A stretch of 64,000 bases of DNA from JBDGYW01 sp964518955 (GTDB lineage Bacteria; Gemmatimonadota; Gemmatimonadetes; Gemmatimonadales; GWC2-71-9): assembly GCA_964518955.1 (NCBI GenBank), contig CAZFHS010000018.1:35753-99752 (forward strand). The letters are read 5' to 3'. The notes beneath the pieces are model-generated. The model made no database searches. It was not told where the DNA came from and was given only the letters and a program-made list of their open reading frames with translations. Shown here piece after piece: positions 25,330 through 32,857 of this stretch; the first letter of the stretch is position 1; every line of letters starts with the position of its first letter. A program made the translations under genes and the position numbers.

Positions 25330-26199
25330 TCATGTGCATTCGCCTGCCTTCTCGCGGGTACGTTCGCGGATCGCGGTTTCTTCGTCTGCTTCGATTGGAT
25401 ACGCGTGCTCTGGGCCGGGGAACCGCCGATTCCTGACCTCTTCGGCGTAATTGCGCAGAGCCCTTTCGATTACCTGGTCCAGATCCGCAAACCGCTTTAC
25501 AAACCTCGGCTTTATGTCTCCCACGAATGAGCCGAGGATGTCGTGTGAAATCACGAGTTGACCGTCCACATCCGGTCCCGCTCCGATCCCGTAGACGGGG
25601 ATCTTGACCGACTCTCTGACGTATGCCGCAGTTTGGGCTGGTACGGCCTCGATGAGGATCGCAAATGCTCCGGCGAGTTCCAGAGCCTTGGCGTCCTCGG
25701 CAAGCTGTTCTGCTGCATCCAACGACTTTCCCTGAACTCGGTAGCCGCCGAGCTGTCCGAGGCTTTGCGGTGTGAGGCCCAGGTGCCCCATAACCGCGAT
25801 GCCTGCGTCAGCGATCGCACCGACGCGGTTCATGATCCGCGCCCCGCCTTCGCACTTCACTGCGTCACATCCGGCCTGGATGAACGCGCCTGCATTTAGC
25901 ACTGCAGCCTCGTTGGAGGTCTGGTAAGAAAGAAAGGGTAGGTCGCCGATCACGAATGCCCGAGATGCCGCACGACACACTGCCCGTGTTAACACGAGCA
26001 TTGCGTCCATTCCTATCCCAAGTGTGTTGTCGAGGCCCAGCATGGTCATCGCCGCGGAATCGCCGACGAGTAGCATGTCTACTCCCGCTCTGTCGGCGAA
26101 GGTAGCTGTCGCATAATCATAGGCGGTGAGAAACACGGCGGGTTCGCCGCAGACTTTCAGGGCTGCAAGGGTTCTGGTCGTGACCTTCGTTGGTGCCAT
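25330..26199 (-). CDS. panB: 3-methyl-2-oxobutanoate hydroxymethyltransferase
   Basis: PanB converts alpha-ketoisovalerate and methylene-tetrahydrofolate to ketopantoate, the first step of pantothenate and CoA synthesis. It shows the family motifs LLVGDSAAMTMLGLDNT (metal Asp), VIGDLPFLSYQ, AVKCEGG, GHLGLTPQSLGQLGGY and AILIEAVPA. The start has an ACGAGGAA ribosome binding site. It is the first gene of a panB-metA-metY operon, an unusual pairing of pantothenate and methionine synthesis, and follows a long leader with two candidate attenuators. Confidence 0.95.
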   Translation of the reverse strand: MAPTKVTTRTLAALKVCGEPAVFLTAYDYATATFADRAGVDMLLVGDSAAMTMLGLDNTLGIGMDAMLVLTRAVCRAASRAFVIGDLPFLSYQTSNEAAVLNAGAFIQAGCDAVKCEGGARIMNRVGAIADAGIAVMGHLGLTPQSLGQLGGYRVQGKSLDAAEQLAEDAKALELAGAFAILIEAVPAQTAAYVRESVKIPVYGIGAGPDVDGQLVISHDILGSFVGDIKPRFVKRFADLDQVIERALRNYAEEVRNRRFPGPEHAYPIEADEETAIRERTREKAGECT

Positions 26200-26232
26200 T
26201 GCTGGTTCCTCGTAAACAGGTGAAAAAGAAAA

Positions 26233-26255
26233 CGGCCGCTCGAGCGGAGCGGCCG
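26233..26255 (-). terminator. Candidate attenuator terminator just upstream of panB
   Basis: Read on the minus strand, a perfect nine-base stem CGGCCGCTC/GAGCGGCCG closes a five-base loop and is followed at once by TTTTCTTTTT (26232-26223). It stands 24 bases before the panB start, so it must be read through for the operon to be expressed. Its 5' arm plus flank (CCGGCCGCTC) can instead pair, with one mismatch, with GAGCGCCCGG at 26317-26308 inside the Met-rich reading frame. Confidence 0.75.
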
Positions 26256-26283
26256 GGGTATCGTGTCTGCGTTTGGATGCTGT

Positions 26284-26361
26284 TCAGGGTTTTCGCATTC
26301 GATGTATCCGGGCGCTCGTAGTGATGGGCATCATCATGCCCTTAGGCATCAACATGGGCAT
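26284..26361 (-). CDS. Candidate Met-rich leader peptide of the panB-met operon
   Basis: This 25-codon frame reads MPMLMPKGMMMPITTSARIH and ends RMRKP. It contains seven Met codons, three of them consecutive, and stops 28 bases before the terminator stem. It may be translated from its own ATG, which lacks a ribosome binding site. Alternatively it is the end of a 70-codon frame beginning at ATG 26496 with GGGGAA upstream. The antiterminator segment lies 11 bases after the Met triplet. Stalling of ribosomes on Met codons could thus control the terminator. Translation is not shown, and the amino acid bias could be chance. Confidence 0.4.
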   Translation of the reverse strand: MPMLMPKGMMMPITTSARIHRMRKP

Positions 26362-26525
26362 TGACGCAGAGGGGCAGGGGTGCAGAAAGGTGTGAGCTGC
26401 ACGGGTGGCGTGCGCGGGAAATACGGCATTGAATGCGGCGGCACAGGCCGGATATGCGGCATTGATATCAATTGGCGGTTTCACACATACTCGCATCTTG
26501 TTCCCCATTTTTGCCCAACAAAAAA

Positions 26526-26540
26526 CCCGCTTGCCGCGGG
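26526..26540 (-). terminator. Intrinsic terminator or first attenuator in the panB leader
   Basis: On the minus strand CCCGC-GGCAA-GCGGG is followed directly by six T residues (26525-26520). It may terminate read-through from the ADOP gene ending at 26708. Because a good promoter lies between that gene and this hairpin, it may instead be an attenuator. Its segment CGCGGCAA (26538-26531) is perfectly complementary to TTGCCGCG at 26587-26580. Confidence 0.65.
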
Positions 26541-26550
26541 CTCTCGCTTT

Positions 26551-26595
26551 TTAGCTCCTTTTTTTACGTGGCGGCAATACGCGGCAAATCACCAC
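26551..26595 (-). CDS. Candidate short leader peptide (14 codons)
   Basis: The frame GTG GTG ATT TGC CGC GTA TTG reads MVICRVLPPRKKRS and stops 11 bases before the terminator stem at 26540. It starts about 20 bases after the -10 element. The antiterminator sequence lies inside its codons 3-6. Val, Ile, Val and Leu codons would suit control by branched-chain amino acids, whose keto acid is the PanB substrate, and a single Cys codon is also present. There is no ribosome binding site, so this is tentative. Confidence 0.35.
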   Translation of the reverse strand: MVICRVLPPRKKRS

Positions 26596-26616
26596 GGAAC
26601 GTCAATTGTGGAGCGG

Positions 26617-26645
26617 ATGGTAATGGCAACAGTAACGCTTGTCAA
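26617..26645 (-). promoter_or_regulatory. Sigma-70-type promoter of the panB-metA-metY leader
   Basis: Read on the minus strand, TTGACA at 26645-26640 is a perfect -35, separated by 17 bases from TACCAT at 26622-26617, which matches four of six -10 positions. Transcription would begin near 26610 and produce a leader of about 410 bases before panB. Confidence 0.6.
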
Positions 26646-26707
26646 CACTGTCGTTTCAAACGCACACGAATGCGGAGCGGTACTTGTCCATTCTGCAAGT
26701 CGCAGTG

Positions 26708-29386
26708 TCACTCATCGCGCAACGCCTCGGCTGGGCTCGCCGATAAGGCACGCCGCGCAGGTACGTAGCAGGCAAGCATCGCTGCCACGAGCAACAGCAG
26801 CGCTGCGCCGATGTAACTCGCCGGATCTGTTGGTTCTATCTCGAACAACAGAGTCGAGAGGTATCGTGAAAGTGCGAACGCGCCCAAAATGCCTACTGCG
26901 ATGCCCACGATCGCCGGACGCAGACCAGAAGCGACGATCTGTTTGATCAGCCGCGTCGGACCAGCCCCGAGCGCAACGCGGACACCAATCTCAACAGTTC
27001 TCCTCGCGACCGTATACGCCATCACTCCATATACTCCCGCTAACGCCAGAATGAGTGCAACGATGGAAAATGCCGAGAGGAGTAGTGCGTTTAGGCGCCT
27101 TCCTGCCACGGAGTCTTGCAGCGAGTCGTCGAGATTACCGATGTCGTAGAGCGGTAGGCTCGAATCGAAACTGGCCAATGTGCTTCGTACGGTGGGAACG
27201 AGGCTAATCGGATCGCCGGCGGCGTGAACGACGAAGTGCACCGGTGACCAGTCGGCACCGAAGTATGGCAGGTACACGGCGCGCGATGGCTCCCGGTCCA
27301 GACCGCGCTCGCGCATGTTCTCTACGACACCCACGACTGTTCCAATTGCATCCTCGTTCACCCACAAGACAGTCCGGCGGCCAATGGGGTCTTCTCCAGG
27401 CCAGAGCTCGTCAGCCAGCGCCTCGCTGATCACGATACTCCATGGGGGTGTTTGTGTTGGGTGCATCAGGTCTTGCTGGTTGAAATCTCTGCCTCGCACC
27501 AATGAGAGCCCCATGGTTTCAAAGTAACCCGGAGTCACATAACGCCAGTCGGCAAGGAACTCCCACTCTCCATCTGGAGGCCTTTCGACATCTCTGATTC
27601 CCATATTGATGGTCGAACCCTCTAGAGGTTTCCAATTCACTGCTCCCGCGGACTGAACCAGCGGCGTAGCCTCCAGTCGCCCAAGGAACTCCGTCAGGAG
27701 AAGACGGGTGTTTTCGGCTCCTTCCTCACGACTTGTCCCGGTAGGCAAGTTGACCGCGAAAGTGAGCCTGCTTTCTGACTCGAATCCGGTGTCGAGTCTT
27801 TGGAGCTGCCCGAAACTCCGCACCAACAACCCCGCTCCCACCAGCAACATCAGCGAAAGCATCACCTCAGTTCCCACCAGTGACGCACGAATTCGGCTTT
27901 GTACGCGACCTGCAGATGCTCCTCTGTCGCCATCTCGTAAGGCGCCGAGAACGTTGGCAAAGGGTGCCTGAACCGCTGGGACCAAACCGGAAACGAATGC
28001 CGTGACTATGGCAGTTAGCAGCGTGAAGCCAAGTACCCAGGCATTCACGCTCACCTCGTCCACACGAGGAACTGCTTGCGACCCAAGGGTTTTGAGGAGT
28101 TGAACCGCCCAAAACGCCAACACTAATCCCAACAGCGCTCCGAAGGCTGAGATTAGAATCGACTCGGCCAGCATTCTGCTGACTATTCGTCCGCGGCTTG
28201 CTCCCAGTGCGGCGCAGACAGCTGTCTCTCGTAGTTTACCGGTGGCTCGTGCCAGCAGCAGGTTGGCAAGGTTCACGCAAGCAATCAGAAGCAGTAGCCC
28301 CACTGCTCCCATTAGCACCCAAAGGGCAAGCCGAATGTCTGAGCCTGCCCTCCAGCGCTCCGACGAACCAAAGGTTACGCCGAGTCCTTCATTGGGATCG
28401 GGATACTGATCGGCAAGTTGAGATGCCACACTCTCCATGTCGGCCAGTGCTGCTGCTTCTGAGACGCCCGCACGCAAGCGCCCAATCATGACCAGCATGT
28501 TGTTCCCCCGGACCGCGTCGGGATCGCGAACCATCGGAACGAACACCTGCGCATTGTCGAGCCAATAGCCGTCGTGAGGCAGCACACCGATCACGGTGTA
28601 GCCCTCACTGTTCAGCGAGATCGTCTCGCCAACTACGTCCGAGTTGGACCCGAAATGCGAGCGCCAGAAATGATTGCTGAGGATTGCGACTCTGCCGTCT
28701 CGCCCCAGATCGTCCTCCTCGGGGAGGAAATCCCGGCCCAGAGTGGGCGAGACGCCAAGTGTTCGCAAAAACTCCGACGAAATGTTGCCGGCCCGAATTC
28801 TTTCTGGGTAGTCGGCGCCAGTCAGGTTCACGCTCTCGGTTCTGTACGCAGCCAGATACTCAAACGACTGGTTTCGCTCCTTGAAATCCCAGAAGTTGGG
28901 CTCCGAAAGCGAGGCCATGAACCAGCCGCGTTCTTCGTTGGTTCCCCAAATCTGAAGGAGTGTTTCCGTTTGCCCGTAAGGAAACGGTGCGAGCAGCACG
29001 GAATAAACCACGCTGAATATGGCTGTGTTCGCACCGATGCCGAGTGTGAGTGTCAAGACAGCCACCAGGGTGAACCCCGGAACCTTGAGCAGACCGCGGA
29101 GCGCGTATCGCAAGTCGGTGAACAGCAAACTCATCATTCCGTCGCCTTTCGACGTTGCTGGGTATCCAGGGGCCTTTCGCAGGCCGGGCTGTGAGCCGAT
29201 GGAACGCACAACCTGAAGCCAGTACCACCCATGCGCCATCGCCCGGCCACGTTTGGGCAGAATGTGCAGGTGATATTCTTCGGCGAGATCGCCCAACAAG
29301 TAGTCACGATGTTCCCGGGCCACGAATGCGGCCAGGAACAGTGAGGCTAGTCGCGGCACCTTCTGCTCTCGCAGGTTCTTGTTCAT
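26708..29386 (-). CDS. ADOP-type permease (MacB/FtsX-like)
   Basis: This 892-aa permease of the acidobacterial duplicated-orphaned-permease type starts with a short soluble domain (LGDLAEEYHLHILPKRGRA). It has a first membrane helix (GFTLVAVLTLTLGIGANTAIFSVV), a large MacB-like periplasmic domain, a three-helix FtsX block, a second periplasmic domain and a second FtsX block (SIVALILALAGVYGVMAY). There is no ATPase gene next to it. The start is set at 29386, where ATG overlaps the padR stop as ATGA. These permeases may work as macrolide or lipoprotein exporters with an ATPase encoded elsewhere, but most have no known role. Confidence 0.9.
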   Translation of the reverse strand: MNKNLREQKVPRLASLFLAAFVAREHRDYLLGDLAEEYHLHILPKRGRAMAHGWYWLQVVRSIGSQPGLRKAPGYPATSKGDGMMSLLFTDLRYALRGLLKVPGFTLVAVLTLTLGIGANTAIFSVVYSVLLAPFPYGQTETLLQIWGTNEERGWFMASLSEPNFWDFKERNQSFEYLAAYRTESVNLTGADYPERIRAGNISSEFLRTLGVSPTLGRDFLPEEDDLGRDGRVAILSNHFWRSHFGSNSDVVGETISLNSEGYTVIGVLPHDGYWLDNAQVFVPMVRDPDAVRGNNMLVMIGRLRAGVSEAAALADMESVASQLADQYPDPNEGLGVTFGSSERWRAGSDIRLALWVLMGAVGLLLLIACVNLANLLLARATGKLRETAVCAALGASRGRIVSRMLAESILISAFGALLGLVLAFWAVQLLKTLGSQAVPRVDEVSVNAWVLGFTLLTAIVTAFVSGLVPAVQAPFANVLGALRDGDRGASAGRVQSRIRASLVGTEVMLSLMLLVGAGLLVRSFGQLQRLDTGFESESRLTFAVNLPTGTSREEGAENTRLLLTEFLGRLEATPLVQSAGAVNWKPLEGSTINMGIRDVERPPDGEWEFLADWRYVTPGYFETMGLSLVRGRDFNQQDLMHPTQTPPWSIVISEALADELWPGEDPIGRRTVLWVNEDAIGTVVGVVENMRERGLDREPSRAVYLPYFGADWSPVHFVVHAAGDPISLVPTVRSTLASFDSSLPLYDIGNLDDSLQDSVAGRRLNALLLSAFSIVALILALAGVYGVMAYTVARRTVEIGVRVALGAGPTRLIKQIVASGLRPAIVGIAVGILGAFALSRYLSTLLFEIEPTDPASYIGAALLLLVAAMLACYVPARRALSASPAEALRDE

Positions 29387-29730
29387 GTCAGTTCCAAGTC
29401 GGCGTCGACTGCAACGCCGTCCCACATTTTCGACAGCAGTTCGCGCGACCGAGCCAGAGCGATCAGACCTTCGGATTTCACATGAAAAGTCCGCCGCGCC
29501 CTCCCGCCACGTACTGGTTCCGGGTCACCACGTTCGGATGAGAGGAGGCCCTTTGCTTCCAACCGGTCCAACGTGCTGTACACGGAGCCGATCGAGACAG
29601 ATCGCCCGCTCGTTTCTTCCAACTCGCGCCGCACGGTCATTCCGTAGCCTTCCTTGCCGAGCCGCACGAGGGCGAGGAGCACCAAATGCTCGAACTCGCC
29701 GAGATAGTCGCCTTTTCCCATGGGAGTCAC
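29383..29730 (-). CDS. PadR-family transcriptional regulator
   Basis: The 115-aa winged-helix protein has FEHLVLLALVRLGKEGYGMTVRRELEE followed by VSIGSVYSTLDRLEAKGLLSSE, the PadR helix-turn-helix and wing, then RTFHVKSEGLIALARSRELL. It overlaps the ADOP permease by four bases and presumably represses its own operon. In the 137 bases before the next gene I see an imperfect TTTGAAAGGTTTCTACAAA inverted repeat near its promoter, but no convincing operator. Confidence 0.92.
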   Translation of the reverse strand: MTPMGKGDYLGEFEHLVLLALVRLGKEGYGMTVRRELEETSGRSVSIGSVYSTLDRLEAKGLLSSERGDPEPVRGGRARRTFHVKSEGLIALARSRELLSKMWDGVAVDADLELT

Positions 29731-29867
29731 TACGGGTAGGTATTTGAAAGGTTTCTACAAAGTCGAAGATATGTCACTCGCTTCTTTGACATAGCCGGCA
29801 TCCGAGGGATATTGTGCCGATCACCGAGATGAGCCTTTGCCGTGAAATGGATATGGGTATCTGAGAC

Positions 29868-30068
29868 ATGGAAGTGAATTCGATGCTGTATCAGTTCCTG
29901 GTAGGAGGGATCTTCTTCACAGTCGGAGTCGTGATCCCGTGGCGCGCGGGTGACTACTCCTGGCAGAAGCGTGGCGACCGCAGGTTGCTGCTCTCCATGT
30001 TGGCAACCTGTTTGTTTTACGTGATCCTGCAGTCAGCATGGCATCTTTACGCCGCCAGGGCGGGCTAG
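29868..30068 (+). CDS. Small membrane protein, accessory to a sodium:solute symporter
   Basis: The 66-aa product has two hydrophobic helices (MLYQFLVGGIFFTVGVVIPW and LLLSMLATCLFYVILQSAW) joined by a charged loop (RAGDYSWQKRGDRR). It ends seven bases before the symporter gene. Small two-helix proteins preceding SSS transporters, as with YhdT and PanF, are known, so I infer a subunit or assembly factor. A start at 29883 is also possible. Confidence 0.65.
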   Translation: MEVNSMLYQFLVGGIFFTVGVVIPWRAGDYSWQKRGDRRLLLSMLATCLFYVILQSAWHLYAARAG

Positions 30069-30075
30069 GCTCGAC

Positions 30076-31908
30076 ATGGATGCCACTACCGTCATAGGGA
30101 CTCGTCTCGATTACTGGGTGGTAATCGGCTACTTCGTACTGATCTTCAGCTTCGGCTTCTACTTCGCGCGGTTCACGCGCTCCACAAAAGACTTCTTTAT
30201 GGGAGGACAACGGTTCTCGTGGTGGCTCATCACGTTCAGTTGTGTGGCAACCGTAGTGGGGTCGTACAGCTTCATCAAGTACTCGGCGGCCGGCTTTCGG
30301 TATGGGACCTCATCGACGATGTCGTACTTGAACGACTGGATCGTCATGAGCTTTCTGCTTCTCGGGTGGTTGCCGATCCTTTACTTCAACAGGTTCCTCT
30401 CAGTTCCAGACTATTTCCGCAAGCGGTTCGATGACCGCACCGGCATTATGGCCACGATCATCGTGCTGATGTACATGGTCGGGTACATCGGAATAAACCT
30501 CTACACCATGGGTGTGGCCCTCAACGCCATGCTTGGCACCGACATCTTTGTTGCTGTGGTCATCGTGGCGGTCATTTGTGCTTTCTATGTGACGGTTGGG
30601 GGACAGACCTCGGTCATTATGACCGATCTGGCGCAAGGCGTGATTCTCTTGATCGCCGGATTGCTCTTGTTCGTGCTCGGAGTGGGCGCCTTGGGTGGTT
30701 GGGGAGAGTTTTGGGCAGGGCTTCCTTTGCTTCACAGGTTTCCGCTCGCTCGTTTCAACGAACCTCAAGCATTCAACTTCGTGGGGATCTTCTGGCAGGA
30801 TGGTATTTCCAATACGTTTGCTCTGTACATGATGAACCAGGGGTTCATACTACGCTTCCTCTCACTCAAGAGCGTGAATGAGACCAGGAAATCATTTCTT
30901 GCACTGATACTCATCCTAATGCCGTTGGCTGCGTTCGCAGTTTCCAATGCGGGATGGTTGGGTCAGTCTATGGTCAGTCACGGGATGTTGCCGGCTGACG
31001 TGGATCCAAACGGTGTGTTCGTGGAGGTGGCGGGCAGGATTTGCAGGCCCGGTGTGTTCGGTTTCGTCATGGCGGCACTGACGGCCGCGTTGATGTCGAC
31101 CATCGACACGCTGATCAATGCGGTCTCGGCAGTGGCTGTGAACGATGTTTATCGACCGTACATCCGCACAGGTGCGAGTGACAGACACTATCTCGGCGTA
31201 GCTAGGGGAGTTTCAGTCGGTGCGGCCATGCTCGGGCTGGCCCTCGTCCCCGTGTTTGCTTCATTCAACTCGATCTATGTTGCACACGGCGCGTTCACAG
31301 CGAGTGTCACTCCGGCCATGGTGGTGGCCATAGTGCTGGCGATGTATTGGAGACGGTTCTCGGCGACGGCTGCCTTCTGGACTTTACTCGGCGGATCGAT
31401 ACTGGTTGCGCTGTCAATATTATTCCCGGTCCTTGTGACACCCTTCTCTCATGGAGTCGACCCGGAGGGAGGGTTCAAGTACACGAGGGCCCTTTACGGT
31501 TTGGTCGGCAGCGGTTTCATCGCGCTGTTAGTGACCTTGTTCACCAAGGGGAAACGCTCGGGCGAACTGGAAGGACTCGTGGTAGGCACGCTGGACAAGG
31601 CCAAGGAAAGGTACAAAGGTGGAAATCCGAGCGAAGGTGAAGGTGCGAGGGTCGAGTGCGTGTTACGGGTGGAAGATTTTGGGGACGGGGCGATCGTCGG
31701 GCGCGGTTTGGCCGAGCTCTTGGAGGTCGAGGTCGGCGACATCGTGTACCTGTCCGATGCGCGGTGGTGGCTAGGCGGACTGCGTTCGGTGCACACCAAA
31801 GTCGCTGACATTCGCGCGGACGGTGAAGCCGTTTTGGTGTCGCGTTCTCTCGTTCAGGAAGGGCGCCTGGATTGTGAACGCGGGCATAAGATCGAGAAGA
31901 TCATCTAG
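30076..31908 (+). CDS. Sodium:solute symporter (SSS family) with C-terminal extension
   Basis: About thirteen membrane helices cover residues 10-490. SSS features include STKDFFMGGQRFSWW, the GxxSxxxG-like region around VVGSYSFIKYSAAGF, and ALTAALMSTIDTLINAVSAVAVNDVYRPY, the conserved helix with sodium-binding Ser/Thr. After the last helix there is a soluble tail of about 110 residues (LDKAKERYKGGNPSEGEGAR, DGAIVGRGLAELLEVEVGDIVYLSD) that could be a regulatory beta domain. The solute is unknown. It follows a small membrane protein gene closely. Confidence 0.9.
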   Translation: MDATTVIGTRLDYWVVIGYFVLIFSFGFYFARFTRSTKDFFMGGQRFSWWLITFSCVATVVGSYSFIKYSAAGFRYGTSSTMSYLNDWIVMSFLLLGWLPILYFNRFLSVPDYFRKRFDDRTGIMATIIVLMYMVGYIGINLYTMGVALNAMLGTDIFVAVVIVAVICAFYVTVGGQTSVIMTDLAQGVILLIAGLLLFVLGVGALGGWGEFWAGLPLLHRFPLARFNEPQAFNFVGIFWQDGISNTFALYMMNQGFILRFLSLKSVNETRKSFLALILILMPLAAFAVSNAGWLGQSMVSHGMLPADVDPNGVFVEVAGRICRPGVFGFVMAALTAALMSTIDTLINAVSAVAVNDVYRPYIRTGASDRHYLGVARGVSVGAAMLGLALVPVFASFNSIYVAHGAFTASVTPAMVVAIVLAMYWRRFSATAAFWTLLGGSILVALSILFPVLVTPFSHGVDPEGGFKYTRALYGLVGSGFIALLVTLFTKGKRSGELEGLVVGTLDKAKERYKGGNPSEGEGARVECVLRVEDFGDGAIVGRGLAELLEVEVGDIVYLSDARWWLGGLRSVHTKVADIRADGEAVLVSRSLVQEGRLDCERGHKIEKII

Positions 31909-31955
31909 CACATGTGCTTTTCGGACGAGGGAATCAGAAGTAGATGGAGGTGTCG

Positions 31956-32783
31956 ATGAACGGGCTTCGTCTGTCTCCGCAATGTCGCGGCGGTGAGTAT
32001 TCGCGACTGAATCCGAAAGTGCTGTTGATGTCGTTCGCCCTGCTTTTTGTTGGGTGTGAGGGGGGAGATGACGTTTTGGTCACGGCGCATAGGGGCGCAT
32101 CTTCGGTAGCACCGGAAAACACACTCTCAGCCATGTCCGCGGCCGTGGAAGCCGGAGCGGATTACGCGGAATTGGATGTACGTCTGACCCGTGACGGCCA
32201 AGTCGTGCTATTGCATGACCGCACGCTCGACCGGACTACGAACGGCACGGGAGATCTGTGGGATTTTTCTCTGGCGGAACTTCAAGCGTTTGAAGCAGGC
32301 TCGTGGTTTGGTGACGAATTCGAAGGGGAACCCATACCAACTCTTCGGGATGTGATACGATACGCAAAGGGGCGACTCAAGCTGAACATCGAGATAAAGG
32401 TCTCGCGTGAGGAACCGACGATCGCCGCCGCGGTAGTCGATCTCATTCGCTCCGAGGATTGTGGTGACGACTGCATGATCACCTCGTTTAGTCGGGAGAT
32501 CGTTGAACAGGCCATCCGCATCGCGCCAGAGATCACAACCGGATTCATCTTTGGCAGCGAATATCCGGAAGATGTATTCGACGGTGCCTGGGAGATCCTG
32601 AGTTGCCACCACGAGGTGGTGGACTCGGTTTTCGTTGCCCGTGCGCACCAACATGGCAAGAGCGTGCACGTCTGGACGGTGGATGACGAAGAATTGATGC
32701 AGAGGTTGATCCGGCTTGGCGTCGATGGGATCATATCCAACCGACCCGCACTCCTACGAGAGGTCGTAGCTCAGGAACACTAG
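31956..32783 (+). CDS. Glycerophosphodiester phosphodiesterase lipoprotein
   Basis: GDPD-fold enzyme that cleaves glycerophosphodiesters such as deacylated phospholipids. It has VTAHRGASSVAPENT with the first catalytic His, ELDVRLTRDGQVVLLHDRTLDRTTNG with metal-binding Glu/Asp and the second His, and KLNIEIK with the third acidic ligand. The N-terminus carries a signal ending LLFVGCEGG, so it is likely a lipoprotein. The start at 31956 is preferred because GGAGG lies five bases upstream; an ATG at 31944 is the alternative. A bidirectional terminator-like hairpin follows. Confidence 0.9.
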   Translation: MNGLRLSPQCRGGEYSRLNPKVLLMSFALLFVGCEGGDDVLVTAHRGASSVAPENTLSAMSAAVEAGADYAELDVRLTRDGQVVLLHDRTLDRTTNGTGDLWDFSLAELQAFEAGSWFGDEFEGEPIPTLRDVIRYAKGRLKLNIEIKVSREEPTIAAAVVDLIRSEDCGDDCMITSFSREIVEQAIRIAPEITTGFIFGSEYPEDVFDGAWEILSCHHEVVDSVFVARAHQHGKSVHVWTVDDEELMQRLIRLGVDGIISNRPALLREVVAQEH

Positions 32784-32807
32784 TACACCGGTTATCGCCT
32801 CGGGCAC

Positions 32808-32842
32808 AGGTGTTCCGGGCCGGATTTCTCTCCGGAACACCT
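32808..32842. terminator. Bidirectional hairpin terminator
   Basis: AGGTGTTCCGG at 32808-32818 pairs perfectly with CCGGAACACCT at 32832-32842, between two converging genes. T runs on either side are short. Confidence 0.6.
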
Positions 32843-32857
32843 CGTTCTCTATGCCGC

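Larger units (their letters stand above)
26200..26707. other. Gene-free leader region of the panB-metA-metY operon
   Basis: These 508 bases contain, in minus-strand order, a promoter (26645-26617), a short reading frame (26595-26551) with a terminator (26540-26520), a longer reading frame ending in Met-rich codons (26284), and a second terminator (26255-26223). No conserved SAM-riboswitch core (GATGAAACC...GGCAACC) is present. Confidence 0.6.

Noticed and set aside
26284..26508. A genuine 74-residue small protein
   Set aside because: Composition is odd, the only plausible ribosome binding site serves an internal start, and the frame ends inside attenuator-like structures. I treat its end as a leader peptide instead.
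26200..26610. SAM riboswitch in the panB-metA-metY leader
   Set aside because: I could not find the SAM-I core (GATGAAACC, GGCAACC) or a convincing SAM-II or SAM/SAH pattern on the minus strand.
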